This document shows positions 17,941 through 27,336 of a stretch of 64,000 bases of DNA, one piece after another; positions within the stretch are counted from its first letter, which is position 1, and every line of letters begins with the position of its first letter. This DNA is from Sphingopyxis fribergensis (GTDB taxonomy: Bacteria; Pseudomonadota; Alphaproteobacteria; Sphingomonadales; Sphingomonadaceae): assembly GCF_000803645.1 (NCBI RefSeq), contig NZ_CP009123.1, forward strand, positions 144,589 through 208,588, given 5' to 3'. The translations under genes and the position numbers were made by a program. A model generated the notes under the pieces. The model did no database searches. It was not told the origin of the DNA and saw nothing but the letters and a program-made list of their open reading frames with translations.

Positions 17941-18101
17941 GATCGTCGAACTTCCTCTCCTGCTCTAGCCTGCCTTTTCCGTCGGCTCTCAGCGGCACAA
18001 CCGAACTCCTATATTACAGAGATTGTCATTCCTGCCAAACCCAGCCGGAACGCTGGTGACCATTCCCCCGCAACGCCTCCGCCGGCGATGTGCAAGGCGG
18101 G

Positions 18102-19331
18102 TCAGATGACGGCCTCCTTCAAAGGGATGGCGGGATTGCTCAGCTTGCTAGGGTCGATATTCGTGCGCGCGCTGATGAATTGCTTACCAACCAGGAAATC
18201 CTGTGGCGAATTGATCGCTTCGACGCACTGGATCCGATCGCCCTTCAAATGGAAAATCGCAAAGCCTGCGGCACACGGGGTGCCTCGCAGAAGGACATTG
18301 TCGACATCGGTCGCCTGGCCGGCGATCTGCAGTTTCATGTCATATTGGTCGGACCACTGCCAGGGGACTTCGTGGGTCGACGAGGGGCCGCCGACAATGG
18401 CGTTGGCGGCCTGTCTGGCTTGTTCGAGTGCATTGGGCACGCTCTCGAGACGAGCGACGTGGGCGTAGTGGGGGATGGGGCGACGGGCGACGTCGCCGAT
18501 GGCGAAGATGGCGGGATCGGATGTGCGCGCTTCAAGATCGACGAAAATGCCGGCGCCTGTATTCAGCCCGGCATCCCGCGCGATTTCATCATTGGGAACG
18601 GCGCCGACGCCGACGAGGACGGCATCGCACGCGATCGTTCGACCATCGTCGAGACGCACACCGCTTACACGCCCATCATGACCTTCGAACCCCGACACGG
18701 TGACACCCAGTTCGAAGTGGACGCCCTGTTTCGCATGGTATTCGTGAAAGAAGGTGGAAAGTTCTGGGCAGGCTACGCGGGCGAGCAGCCGCAGGTCGCG
18801 CTCAATCACCGTTACTTCCGCTTCAAGCGCTCGTGCGGACGCGGCCACCTCCAGGCCGATGTAGCCGCCGCCGACTATGGCAAGGCGCCGGCCGGCTCGC
18901 AGGGCGTTTTTGAGTCGTTCCGCGTCGCCCGCCGTTCTCAATTCCATAACCCCGTCTAGGTCCGACCCCTCTACCTGCAGCTTGATCGGGCGAGCGCCCG
19001 TCGCGATGATGAGATAGTCATATTGCAGAACCTCGCCGGTCGAGAGTGTCACCGTCCTGGATTGGCGTTCCAGCTTGTCCGCCCGAATACCCAGGCGCAG
19101 GCCGATCTGGGATGCTTCGTAGAACCCGGCCGGTTTCAGGAGTGTCGGAGCTTTACCCGGTTCGGCCCGGAGCGAAGCCTTGGAAAGCGGCGGACGATGG
19201 TAGGGAAGGAGGGATTCTTCACCAACGAGCGTTATCAGCCCCTCGAATCCAAGCTGGCGAAGGATGGCTGCCGCCGTTCCGCCCGCGTGGCCCGCCCCCA
19301 GAATCACGACATGTTCATCCGCTCGGCCCAT
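18102..19331 (-). CDS. alkT: rubredoxin reductase (AlkT-like)
   Basis: A 409-residue FAD/NADH oxidoreductase of the rubredoxin/ferredoxin reductase family. The FAD motif GAGHAGG is near 12-18, ATGARP ends the first FAD domain, the NADH motif GGGYIGLE is in the middle, and GDVARRPIPHYAH is the late FAD-binding motif, followed by the C-terminal dimer domain. It would reduce the AlkG rubredoxin using NADH. The start at 19331 follows AGGAGAG by seven bases; a much longer open frame upstream is not supported. It is divergent to alkB across 205 bases. It could also serve the CYP153 ferredoxin, which has no reductase of its own in view. Confidence 0.9.
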   Translation of the reverse strand: MGRADEHVVILGAGHAGGTAAAILRQLGFEGLITLVGEESLLPYHRPPLSKASLRAEPGKAPTLLKPAGFYEASQIGLRLGIRADKLERQSRTVTLSTGEVLQYDYLIIATGARPIKLQVEGSDLDGVMELRTAGDAERLKNALRAGRRLAIVGGGYIGLEVAASARALEAEVTVIERDLRLLARVACPELSTFFHEYHAKQGVHFELGVTVSGFEGHDGRVSGVRLDDGRTIACDAVLVGVGAVPNDEIARDAGLNTGAGIFVDLEARTSDPAIFAIGDVARRPIPHYAHVARLESVPNALEQARQAANAIVGGPSSTHEVPWQWSDQYDMKLQIAGQATDVDNVLLRGTPCAAGFAIFHLKGDRIQCVEAINSPQDFLVGKQFISARTNIDPSKLSNPAIPLKEAVI

Positions 19332-19422
19332 AGATGCTCTCTCCTGAAACGCTGTGGTTTGACCGGCAGGGCGATCATTCTGATCTTCAGGCTCATTCGA
19401 TAGAAAATTCGGATAGGGATAA

Positions 19423-19442
19423 AACCCCACTTTAGTTGGGTT
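19423..19442. promoter_or_regulatory. dyad in the alkT-alkB divergent region
   Basis: The 205-base divergent region contains AACCCCAC-TTTA-GTTGGGTT, an inverted repeat with seven of eight pairs matching. TTGTTC (19441-19446) and AAGAAT (19464-19469), 17 bases apart, follow as a weak promoter pair pointing toward alkB. The dyad is a candidate AlkS site by position only; I cannot match it to a known AlkS consensus. Confidence 0.35.
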
Positions 19443-19536
19443 GTTCCACGAGATGAAGTAGCCAAGAATACAAAGCGGCACGACTTGCCCAAAGTTAGAG
19501 ACGCAGGAAGTGCGTGCGCATCGAGAGGAAATGTCC

Positions 19537-20733
19537 ATGAGCACAACCATTTTGAGTGACGGCGCGCCTGATCGCTATGTCGACAGGAAGCGTTATCTTT
19601 GGGTATTGTCGGTCGTTTGGCCGGCAGCACCGCTAATCGGGCTTTATCTCGTCCACCTGACGGGATGGAGCATCTTCTACGCATTCACTCTGTTCGTCTG
19701 GTACGGCGCAATCCCGGTCTTCGACGTCCTCTTCGGCAAGGATCCGAACAATCCTCCCGAAGCGGCAGTTGCCCGCCTCGAGGCAGACCGCTATTATCGA
19801 GTTCTCACTTGGCTTACCGTTCCGGTGCACTATGCTTCGCTGATCGGCTGTGCATGGTGGATCACGACGCAGCCGATCGCGTGGTGGGAGGTAGTGGCTC
19901 TCGCTTTCTCCCTGGGGATCGTCAACGGGCTGGCGCTGAATACTGGCCACGAACTCGGGCACAAGAAGGAACCCTTCGACCGCTGGATGGCCAAGATCGT
20001 TCTCGCCGTGGTTGGCTATGGGCACTTCTTCATCGAGCACAACAAGGGCCATCATCGCGACGTAGCGACTCCCGAAGACCCCGCCACTTCTCGCATGGGC
20101 GAGAGCATTTACAAATTTTCGCTCCGCGAAATTCCGGGCGCGTTCCTGCGCGCGTGGAATCTTGAAAAAGTGCGGCTGGAACGTGTCGGAAAGGGTGTCT
20201 GGAGCCTCGACAATGAGATCATCCCCCCGCTAATGATTACCTTGGCAGTCTACACCGCGCTTGTTCTGGCTCTCGGTCCCAATCCGAAGTTGCTGGTGTT
20301 CCTGCCCATTCAGGTCGCCTTCGGCTGGTGGCAGCTCACCAGCGCGAACTATATCGAGCATTACGGACTGCTGCGCCAGAAGATGGCGGACGGACGGTAC
20401 GAGCGCGCTCAGCCGCGTCACTCGTGGAACAGCAATCACATCGCGTCGAATCTCATCCTCTTCCACCTTCAGCGGCACTCCGATCACCATGCTCATCCGA
20501 CGCGCAGCTATCAGTCGCTGCGCGACTTCAAGGGCCTGCCGGAACTGCCCACGGGATATCCGGGCATGTTCTTCATGGCGATGATCCCGCCGATATTCCG
20601 GTCAGTAATGGATCCTCGCGTTGTCAAATGGGCCAATGGCGATATCGACAAGATCCAGATTGATCCGGCGCGCAGAAAGCGAATCGCCCGCAAATACGGT
20701 GCATCGCAGGGTAGCCGGCTTCCCGTAACATAA
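19537..20733 (+). CDS. alkB: alkane 1-monooxygenase AlkB
   Basis: A 398-residue integral-membrane non-heme diiron hydroxylase that converts n-alkanes to 1-alkanols. The histidine boxes are complete: HELGH (138-142), EHNKGHH (167-173), NYIEHYG (271-277) and LQRHSDHH (311-318). Hydrophobic segments near 22-45, 48-62, 90-110, 115-135 and 235-265 account for the membrane helices. Residue 55 is Trp in TLFVWYG; in Pseudomonas GPo1 AlkB the bulky W55 limits chain length, so medium-chain alkanes are the expected range. ATG at 19537 is chosen because AGAGGAA gives proper spacing, while the ATG at 19531 is too close. It needs AlkG and AlkT for electrons, both encoded here. Confidence 0.95.
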   Translation: MSTTILSDGAPDRYVDRKRYLWVLSVVWPAAPLIGLYLVHLTGWSIFYAFTLFVWYGAIPVFDVLFGKDPNNPPEAAVARLEADRYYRVLTWLTVPVHYASLIGCAWWITTQPIAWWEVVALAFSLGIVNGLALNTGHELGHKKEPFDRWMAKIVLAVVGYGHFFIEHNKGHHRDVATPEDPATSRMGESIYKFSLREIPGAFLRAWNLEKVRLERVGKGVWSLDNEIIPPLMITLAVYTALVLALGPNPKLLVFLPIQVAFGWWQLTSANYIEHYGLLRQKMADGRYERAQPRHSWNSNHIASNLILFHLQRHSDHHAHPTRSYQSLRDFKGLPELPTGYPGMFFMAMIPPIFRSVMDPRVVKWANGDIDKIQIDPARRKRIARKYGASQGSRLPVT

Positions 20734-20820
20734 GTTCATACCGCAGGCGATCTGACTCGACTCGATCGCCCTTCAGAAGGTCGGACGTTCCTCCCAGTAG
20801 CGATGCTGGATGCAAGACCT

Positions 20821-20851
20821 GGCGACGGCGCCCCAGGCGGCGTCGCCTTTT
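20821..20851 (+). terminator. strong hairpin plus T4 between alkB and alkG
   Basis: GGCGACG pairs with CGTCGCC, with four further inner pairs around a CCA loop (20821-20847), and TTTT follows at 20848-20851. It lies in the 162-base gap between alkB and alkG, where the Pseudomonas operon has alkF. It looks like an intrinsic terminator or processing hairpin that could lower expression of alkG and downstream genes relative to alkB. The T tract is short, so readthrough is likely. Confidence 0.5.
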
Positions 20852-20895
20852 CTCCGGAATTCGTCCACCGCTTAACGCAGGAAGAAAGCAGCGCG

Positions 20896-21273
20896 ATGAC
20901 CGAATATAAATGCCCAGACTGCGGCTACATCTACGACGAAGCCAAGGGCAACCCACATGAGGGCTTTGCACCCAACACGACATGGGCGCAAATTCCCGAC
21001 GATTGGGCATGCCCTGACTGCGCCGTTCGCGACAAGGCGGACTTCATCCCTCTGCTGGCGCAGGGCGCGAGTGCGACGGCGATCGAGGCTTCAACAGACG
21101 CCGAACCGTTCGCGAAATGGCACTGCGTGACCTGCGGTCACATCTATGACGAGGCGGTCGGCGACCCGGCGACAGGTCTGCCGCCTGGAACCCGATGGTC
21201 CGATGTACCTGCGGATTGGTACTGCCCTGACTGCGGCGCGACGAAAGAAGATTATGAGCGTCTCGACTTCTGA
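20896..21273 (+). CDS. alkG: two-domain rubredoxin AlkG
   Basis: A 125-residue protein with two rubredoxin domains in tandem, the domain plan of Pseudomonas AlkG but with a short linker. Iron ligands are C6, C9, C39 and C42 in domain 1 and C77, C80, C110 and C113 in domain 2. Domain 1 has [12 protein letters not shown] at the second pair, resembling the AlkG1 type that does not support AlkB turnover. Domain 2 has [12 protein letters not shown], the AlkG2 electron-transfer type. It shuttles electrons from AlkT to AlkB. The start at 20896 is preceded by AGGAAG at somewhat long spacing; an upstream in-frame extension is not rubredoxin-like. Confidence 0.92.
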   Translation: MTEYKCPDCGYIYDEAKGNPHEGFAPNTTWAQIPDDWACPDCAVRDKADFIPLLAQGASATAIEASTDAEPFAKWHCVTCGHIYDEAVGDPATGLPPGTRWSDVPADWYCPDCGATKEDYERLDF

Positions 21274-21330
21274 TGGGCGCCGGGTGCCGCGCTGTGGCTC
21301 TGGTCGCTGCGTCAGCTTGAGGGGAACTCC

Positions 21331-22785
21331 ATGAATATCCAAGCATTCACGCGCGCCATTTCCGACTCGGGCGGCGGCATGAAGGAGGTTCAGTCCCTTT
21401 TTGCCTGTCAACGCGAGGCAGCCGAACGGGACAGAGCGCGGTTCGGCCTGCAGGAACGCCTGGATAGCCTGACGCGGCTGAAGAATGCGATCAAGCGGCG
21501 CGAAGGCGACATCATCAGGGCGCTAGATGCTGATTTCAGGAAGCCGGAACCTGAGGTGCGGCTGACCGAACTCTTCCCGGTCTATCAGGAGATATCCCAC
21601 GCCCGGCGGAACCTGAAGTCCTGGTCGAAGCCGCACAGCGTTCGAGGCTCGCTCGGCATGTTCGGCACGACCGCGCAGGTTCGCTACCAACCCAGAGGCG
21701 TGTGTCTGATCATCGCGCCCTGGAACTATCCGGTCAATCTGACCTTTGGACCGTTGGTATCCGCCTTGGCCGCCGGTAATACGGTCATGCTCAAGCCGTC
21801 CGAGCTGACGCCGGCGACATCAGCCGTCATCCGGCAGATCGTGGAGGAAACCTTCCCGGCGAATCGGGTTGCCGTCTGCGAGGGCGACGCCTCGGTCTCG
21901 CAGGCACTGCTCGACCTGCCTTTCGACCACATTTTCTTCACCGGTAGCCCACAGGTCGGCAAGATCGTGATGGCGGCAGCCGCAAAGCACCTGACCTCGG
22001 TGACACTCGAACTCGGCGGCAAATCCCCAACGATCGTCGATTCGACAGCCGATATCGACGATGCAGCGCGCAAGATTGTCTGGGGGAAGTTCTCCAACAA
22101 TGGCCAAACCTGCATCGCACCCGACCACATCTATGTCGCACGCGATCAGGCGAAGCCCCTGGTCGATGCCCTCCGCCGCGAAATCCGGGGCGTATACGGG
22201 GAGACGGAGCGCGATCAGAAATGCGGTGCGGATTACGGGCGGATCGTAAATTCTCGGCATTTCGATCGCCTCAGCGCGCTGCTAGACGATGCAACCTCGC
22301 GTGGCGCGCTGGTCCTCGAAGGCGGGGTCCGCGATCCGGATCAGAAATATCTCTCGCCAACGCTGATCGGGGGGACCGACCCCGAAATGGCAATTTCGCG
22401 GGAAGAAATTTTCGGGCCGATTCTGCCAGTGATCGAATATGACGATATCAGCCGCGTTATCGATACAATCAACACCGGCCCCAAGCCGCTCGCTCTTTAT
22501 ATCTTCAGCAAGCATGCCCCAGCTTGGGAATCAATCATCGAAAGGACCAGTTCCGGCGGTGTTTGTATCAACCAGAACGTCGTCCAGTACCTGCACCCCA
22601 ATCTGCCGTTCGGAGGGGTCAACAACAGCGGTATCGGAAGCGCGCATGGCTTCCACGGCTTCAAGGCATTCTCGCACGAACGCGCAGTGTTGAGGGACAG
22701 GTTCTCTGTTTTGCGGCTTCTGTTTCCGCCCTACACGCCCGCCGTGAAGCGATTGATCGATATTACGGTTCGCATTCTAGGCTGA
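21331..22785 (+). CDS. alkH: aldehyde dehydrogenase AlkH
   Basis: A 484-residue class 3/fatty-aldehyde-type aldehyde dehydrogenase that oxidises the alkanal to the fatty acid with NAD(P). Catalytic residues are visible: Glu227 in LELGGKSP and Cys261 in [10 protein letters not shown], with the cofactor-loop motif FTGS at 203-206 and APWNYPVNL near 129-137. The C-terminal stretch [22 protein letters not shown] is hydrophobic, as in membrane-associated fatty aldehyde dehydrogenases. GAGGGGAAC lies upstream of the ATG. It is 57 bases after alkG and 46 before alkJ, matching the gene order of the Pseudomonas alk operon. Confidence 0.9.
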   Translation: MNIQAFTRAISDSGGGMKEVQSLFACQREAAERDRARFGLQERLDSLTRLKNAIKRREGDIIRALDADFRKPEPEVRLTELFPVYQEISHARRNLKSWSKPHSVRGSLGMFGTTAQVRYQPRGVCLIIAPWNYPVNLTFGPLVSALAAGNTVMLKPSELTPATSAVIRQIVEETFPANRVAVCEGDASVSQALLDLPFDHIFFTGSPQVGKIVMAAAAKHLTSVTLELGGKSPTIVDSTADIDDAARKIVWGKFSNNGQTCIAPDHIYVARDQAKPLVDALRREIRGVYGETERDQKCGADYGRIVNSRHFDRLSALLDDATSRGALVLEGGVRDPDQKYLSPTLIGGTDPEMAISREEIFGPILPVIEYDDISRVIDTINTGPKPLALYIFSKHAPAWESIIERTSSGGVCINQNVVQYLHPNLPFGGVNNSGIGSAHGFHGFKAFSHERAVLRDRFSVLRLLFPPYTPAVKRLIDITVRILG

Positions 22786-22831
22786 GCGCCCAGACAGAGA
22801 GTGGTCTTGGCACTACAGATCGGAGACATGG

Positions 22832-24496
22832 ATGTTTGATTATATCATAGTGGGTGGGGGATCCGCTGGTTGTTTGCTAGCAGAGCGCTTGTCGGCAAAC
22901 CCTGACATAAAGGTCTGTCTGCTCGAAGCGGGGCCGCCGGACCGCAGCCCGCTGATCCACATGCCCATCGGGATCGCGCTTCTTTCCAAGAGCAAGACGC
23001 TCAACTGGGCCTACGAGACTGAGCCGCAGCCCAACCTCGGCAACCGGAGACTGTTCTGGCCGCGTGGAAAGACACTCGGCGGCTCAAGCTCGATCAATGC
23101 AATGGTCTATATCCGTGGTCATCGCGAGGACTATGACGCCTGGGGAGAGGCGGCCGACCCAATCTGGTCCTTCGATAATGTCCTTCCGTTGTTCAAGGCG
23201 ATGGAGGCGAACGAGCGATTCGGATCCGACGCGCACCACGGCGGTTATGGCGAGCTTCATGTCAGCGATCTTCGGACCGTCAACCGGCTGAGCGAAGCAT
23301 TCGTGGAGGCTGGGCAAGAAGCGCAGTATTCGCACAACGCCGATTTCAATGGCGACACGCAGGATGGGATCGGCTTCTACCAGGTTACGCAACGCAAAGG
23401 GCGGCGTTGGAGTTCCGCCCGAGCCTTTCTGTCAGGCGCAAAAGGGCGGCCTAATCTCCGAATAGTAACCGGAGCGCGGGCAACGCGGATCATTCTGGAA
23501 GGGCGCAAAGCTGTCGGGGTGACCTATGCGTCGGGTGACAAGCTCACCGACCTGCGCACCAGGGGCGAGGTCATTCTGTCGGGCGGTGCGATCAATTCAC
23601 CACAGTTGCTGATGCTTTCCGGCATCGGCGACGCGGCAGAATTAGGGGTGTTCGGCATTCCGGTCGTCGTCGATCTGCCGGCGGTTGGAAAAAACCTGCA
23701 AGATCATCTCGACATCACGATCATGCACGAGGCGAGCGATCGCACGCCGATCGGGGTTGCCCCATCATTCATCCCGCGAGCGCTGGCTGGCGCATTATCC
23801 TATGTGTTCCAGAGGCGGGGGTTTCTGACGAGCAACGTTGCCGAATCCGGCGGATTCGTCAAAAGCTCACCCTCACAAAGTCGCCCGAACCTGCAGTTTC
23901 ACTTCCTTCCTACTCTGCTGAAGGACCACGGCCGCCAGATCGCCTTCGGCTATGGCTACACGTTGCATGTCTGCGATCTGTTGCCGAAGAGCCGGGGACG
24001 GATCGGGCTAAAGAGCCGGAATCCGCTCGACGATCCCTTGATCGATCCCGCCTATCTCTCGGCTCCCGAAGACATCGAGACGATGGTCTGGGCGGTAAGG
24101 ATCGGGCGTCAGATCCTGTCGGCGCCGTCGATAGCGACCTTTTCGAAACGCGAGCTGGTTCCCGGATCGTCAATCGAGAGCGAAGCTGACGTCATAGCGG
24201 ACATCCGCCATCGGGCCGAAACGATCTACCACCCGGTTGGGACATGCCGGATGGGAAGAGATCCGCATTCCGTCGTCGATCCGGCGTTGCGCGTCCGCGG
24301 GGTGGAGGGCCTTCGTGTCGTCGATGCCTCCATCATGCCCACCCTCGTCGCCGGGAACACCAACGCGCCAACGATGATGATCGCGGAACGGGCCGCCGAA
24401 CTCATTCTCGGGAAAACAAGGCTCATGGCGGGCACGGAGGAGGGATCATCCTCCACCGTATCGCTAGGTGCCAGGCAGCGAAGTCAGGTCGGATGA
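22832..24496 (+). CDS. alkJ: GMC-family alcohol dehydrogenase AlkJ
   Basis: A 554-residue FAD-dependent GMC oxidoreductase, the size of Pseudomonas AlkJ (about 558). The FAD motif GGGSAG is near residues 8-13, the GMC signature [20 protein letters not shown] around 76-95, and the C-terminal catalytic region has [10 protein letters not shown] and [17 protein letters not shown]. It oxidises 1-alkanols to aldehydes at the membrane, passing electrons to the quinone pool rather than NAD. A choline dehydrogenase-like role is the family alternative, but position in the alk series supports AlkJ. Confidence 0.9.
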   Translation: MFDYIIVGGGSAGCLLAERLSANPDIKVCLLEAGPPDRSPLIHMPIGIALLSKSKTLNWAYETEPQPNLGNRRLFWPRGKTLGGSSSINAMVYIRGHREDYDAWGEAADPIWSFDNVLPLFKAMEANERFGSDAHHGGYGELHVSDLRTVNRLSEAFVEAGQEAQYSHNADFNGDTQDGIGFYQVTQRKGRRWSSARAFLSGAKGRPNLRIVTGARATRIILEGRKAVGVTYASGDKLTDLRTRGEVILSGGAINSPQLLMLSGIGDAAELGVFGIPVVVDLPAVGKNLQDHLDITIMHEASDRTPIGVAPSFIPRALAGALSYVFQRRGFLTSNVAESGGFVKSSPSQSRPNLQFHFLPTLLKDHGRQIAFGYGYTLHVCDLLPKSRGRIGLKSRNPLDDPLIDPAYLSAPEDIETMVWAVRIGRQILSAPSIATFSKRELVPGSSIESEADVIADIRHRAETIYHPVGTCRMGRDPHSVVDPALRVRGVEGLRVVDASIMPTLVAGNTNAPTMMIAERAAELILGKTRLMAGTEEGSSSTVSLGARQRSQVG

Positions 24497-24580
24497 ACGG
24501 GCATTCCGACGGCTGATCTGGCCGACAAATTACAGACGACGTCCTGCAGTGGCGGCGCATCACAAGGAGAGGAGAATAAC

Positions 24581-25267
24581 ATGACCTTCATTCGTAAGCC
24601 TGCGGATCCAACGGCTTTGCCGCTTGCCGGAGCATTGTTCCTACTGAGTGCCGTTCTTGCCACGCCCGCTTCCGCGCAGGACTCGCCGAAACTGAAGCGA
24701 TGGGCTGTCACTGTGAATGCGACCGAGGTTTTTGTGGATGAGAACGCCCCGAACATCACTCTGGCGGGCGCACCTCTACCCGGCTCTAACGTGCGAATTG
24801 GAAACGCGACTACGCCGACTCTGGACGTCGGGTATTTTTTTACGCCGAACATCGCCGCCAATGTGTTTTTGGGGGTGCCCGCACCTGCCGAAATCGACGG
24901 CACCGGCAGCATCGGACCGCTCGGGACACTGGCCAAGGTCCATTATGGACCAGTAATCCTTTCGGCTCAGTATCATTTCAATAGCCAGGGCAAGCTTCAT
25001 CCCTATGTGGGAGTAGGCGTCGGCCGTGTCCTGTTCTTCAACAAGCACGACGGAGCATTGAGCGATTTCAACATCCGCGACAGTTGGGCGCCGACTGGGC
25101 AATTGGGCGTTCGGTACGAACTCAATAAATCATGGATGCTGAACGCTGACGTTCGGTATGTTCCATTCTCCACGCACGCGTCAGGTTCGCTAGGTGGAGC
25201 GCCCGCGCTGACCCGGCTCGACATCGATCCCATTCTGACGAGCGTTGGGGTTACCCTTCGTTTTTGA
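24581..25267 (+). CDS. alkL: outer-membrane alkane uptake protein AlkL (OmpW family)
   Basis: A 228-residue OmpW/AlkL-family porin. A signal peptide spans residues 1-32 with cleavage after ATPASA. The mature protein has alternating beta strands (GYFFTPNIAANVF, VHYGPVILSAQYHF, LHPYVGVGVGRVLFF) and ends in a phenylalanine (VGVTLRF), the usual Omp assembly signal. AlkL speeds passage of hydrophobic alkanes across the outer membrane through a lateral opening of the barrel. The ribosome site AAGGAGAGGAG is strong. It is the last gene of the block that follows Pseudomonas order before the composition changes. Confidence 0.9.
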   Translation: MTFIRKPADPTALPLAGALFLLSAVLATPASAQDSPKLKRWAVTVNATEVFVDENAPNITLAGAPLPGSNVRIGNATTPTLDVGYFFTPNIAANVFLGVPAPAEIDGTGSIGPLGTLAKVHYGPVILSAQYHFNSQGKLHPYVGVGVGRVLFFNKHDGALSDFNIRDSWAPTGQLGVRYELNKSWMLNADVRYVPFSTHASGSLGGAPALTRLDIDPILTSVGVTLRF

Positions 25268-25277
25268 ATATATATTC
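25266..25277. repeat. AT palindrome at the end of alkL
   Basis: GAATATATATTC is a perfect 12-base palindrome that overlaps the alkL stop. It starts a 243-base gap of lower GC that holds no convincing gene. It may be a regulator site or mark the join to the following acyl-CoA dehydrogenase gene. Confidence 0.3.
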
Positions 25278-25510
25278 GAATACATCGCATGGAAAACTAT
25301 ATGTTGACCCTAATGATGCACCGCCCATTGCGTATCCCGCAGGTCATTCAACATATGACGGAGTAAAATGACGATGGTGGAATTGTTGCCTAGTCGATCT
25401 AAGGGGGTTGTCAATGGTCTGGGTGAGGAGGCACAGGCCGTCACCTTTAAGATTTGATTTGTGCTCGCCCCGGCAAGCCCCTGCGAAACTGATCTTCCGA
25501 GAATGATACT

Positions 25511-27271
25511 ATGACTATTTATACCGCTCCCGTCGCGGATATCTCCTTCCTGCTGCGGCGGGTGTTCGGCTTCGACGCGATCATGGCCAGCCTACCTGGC
25601 TATGAGGAGGTGAATACAGAGCTCGCCGTCACTATTATGGAGGAGGCTGGCAAGTTCGCAACCAGTGTACTGGAGCCGCTGAACCGCCCAGGTGACGAGG
25701 AGGGCTGCACGCTCGAAAACGGTGTCGTCACCACCCCCAGCGGCGTTGCTGCCGCTTACCTCGCTTTCGCGGAGGCTGGCTGGTGCTCGCTCTCGGGCGA
25801 CCCTGCCTATGGTGGCCAGGGTCTGCCGCGGGTGCTACAGATTCTGCTCGACGAGATATTGTCCTCGGCCAACCTGTCCTTCGGACTGTTTCCCGGCCTC
25901 ACCCGCGGGGCGGCAGAAGCCATCGGCCATCATGCTTCAGCGGAATTGAAGGCAGCCTTCCTGCCGAAGATGATCTCCGGCGAGTGGACTGGCGCCATGG
26001 CGCTGACGGAGTCCTCCGCCGGAACCGACCTTGGCTTGCTTTCGACCCGGGCCGTGCCGAACGCTGACGGCTCCTTCGCTATCACCGGCACGAAGATTTT
26101 CATTTCCTCCGGCGATCAGGATTTCGGCGGCAACATCGTCCATCTGGTGCTTGCCCGCCTGCCGGACGCGCCCAAGGGCGTGAAAGGCATCAGCCTGTTC
26201 CTCGCCCCGAAATTCCTGGTGAATGCCGACGGCAGCCTTGGTGCACGCAATTCCATGAGCGTCGGTGCACTGGAGCGCAAGATGGGCATTCATGCGCAGC
26301 CCACCTGTTTGATGAACTATGATGGCGCTACCGGCTGGCTGGTGGGACAGCCGGGCCGCGGACTGAATGCCATGTTCACTATGATGAACGCGGAACGGCT
26401 GTTCGTCGGCATCCAGGGCCTCGGCATCGCCGAAGCAGCCAATCAGAAGGCCGTCGCCTATGCCAAGGAGCGCCTGCAGGGCGGCGGCAGCGACGGCACG
26501 CCAGGCCCAGTGGCAATTATCGACCATCCCGACGTGCGCAAGATGCTGCTGTCGGGGCGCGCCTTCGCCGAAGGCGCGCGCGCCCTCGCGATATGGACGG
26601 CGCTGCAGATGGATATCGCCGACCGCCATACGGATGCCGCAGTGCGAAAGGAGGCTGACCTCCTCGTGGCGCTCATGACGCCGGTGGTAAAGGCCGCCTT
26701 CACCGATTTCGGCTTCGAGACCGCGGTGGCCTCCCAGCAGGTGCTGGGGGGGCACGGCTACATCCGCGAATGGGGAATGGAGCAGTATGTGCGCGATGCC
26801 CGCATCGCCCAGATCTACGAAGGCACCAATGGCGTTCAGGCCATGGACCTCGTGGGACGCAAGCTCGCCCTCGACGGCGGCACGCTGACCCAACGCTTCT
26901 TCGCCCTGATCCGCGCAGAACTCGACGCCGCGCTGCCAACCGCCGGTGAAGGGCTGGTGGCGCCCGTGGCGCAAGCCCTGGCGCGGCTGGAGCGGGTGAC
27001 GCAGCGCCTCGCCGGGAGTGGCGGTGGAGCGGAACTGGGTGCGGCGGCCACTGACTATCTGCGCCTGTTCGCTCTCGTCTCCTTCGGCTGGATGTGGGTG
27101 CGCATGGCCGCCGCCGTGCCGGCCCTGGACGAGGCGACGGCTGTGGAAGTGCGCAAGACCGCCCTTGCCCGCTTCTTCGTAGAGCGCATGCTGCCGCAGA
27201 CGCTCGGCCTGGAAGCCGCACTCGCCAGCGGCGCGTCCTCGCTCATGGCGCTCGACGCCGACGCCTTTTGA
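25511..27271 (+). CDS. acyl-CoA dehydrogenase with C-terminal extension
   Basis: A 586-residue acyl-CoA dehydrogenase of the long (AcdA/DmdC-like) class with an extra C-terminal helical domain. Typical segments are MALTESSAGTDLGLL and ITGTKIFISSGD in the middle domain, GHGYIREWGMEQYVRDARIAQIYEGTNGVQAMD with the likely catalytic Glu of the YEGTNG loop, and LVGRKL after it. It would start beta-oxidation of the acyl-CoA made by AlkK, encoded 65 bases downstream. Its wording and base composition look different from the alkB-L genes, suggesting it joined from another source. It is not part of the classical Pseudomonas alk operon. Confidence 0.9.
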   Translation: MTIYTAPVADISFLLRRVFGFDAIMASLPGYEEVNTELAVTIMEEAGKFATSVLEPLNRPGDEEGCTLENGVVTTPSGVAAAYLAFAEAGWCSLSGDPAYGGQGLPRVLQILLDEILSSANLSFGLFPGLTRGAAEAIGHHASAELKAAFLPKMISGEWTGAMALTESSAGTDLGLLSTRAVPNADGSFAITGTKIFISSGDQDFGGNIVHLVLARLPDAPKGVKGISLFLAPKFLVNADGSLGARNSMSVGALERKMGIHAQPTCLMNYDGATGWLVGQPGRGLNAMFTMMNAERLFVGIQGLGIAEAANQKAVAYAKERLQGGGSDGTPGPVAIIDHPDVRKMLLSGRAFAEGARALAIWTALQMDIADRHTDAAVRKEADLLVALMTPVVKAAFTDFGFETAVASQQVLGGHGYIREWGMEQYVRDARIAQIYEGTNGVQAMDLVGRKLALDGGTLTQRFFALIRAELDAALPTAGEGLVAPVAQALARLERVTQRLAGSGGGAELGAAATDYLRLFALVSFGWMWVRMAAAVPALDEATAVEVRKTALARFFVERMLPQTLGLEAALASGASSLMALDADAF

Positions 27272-27336
27272 AGATCTGGCCGAGACGACCGACGCCCGGA
27301 ACCCACGCACAAGCACCAAATAATCGGAGGGAAACA

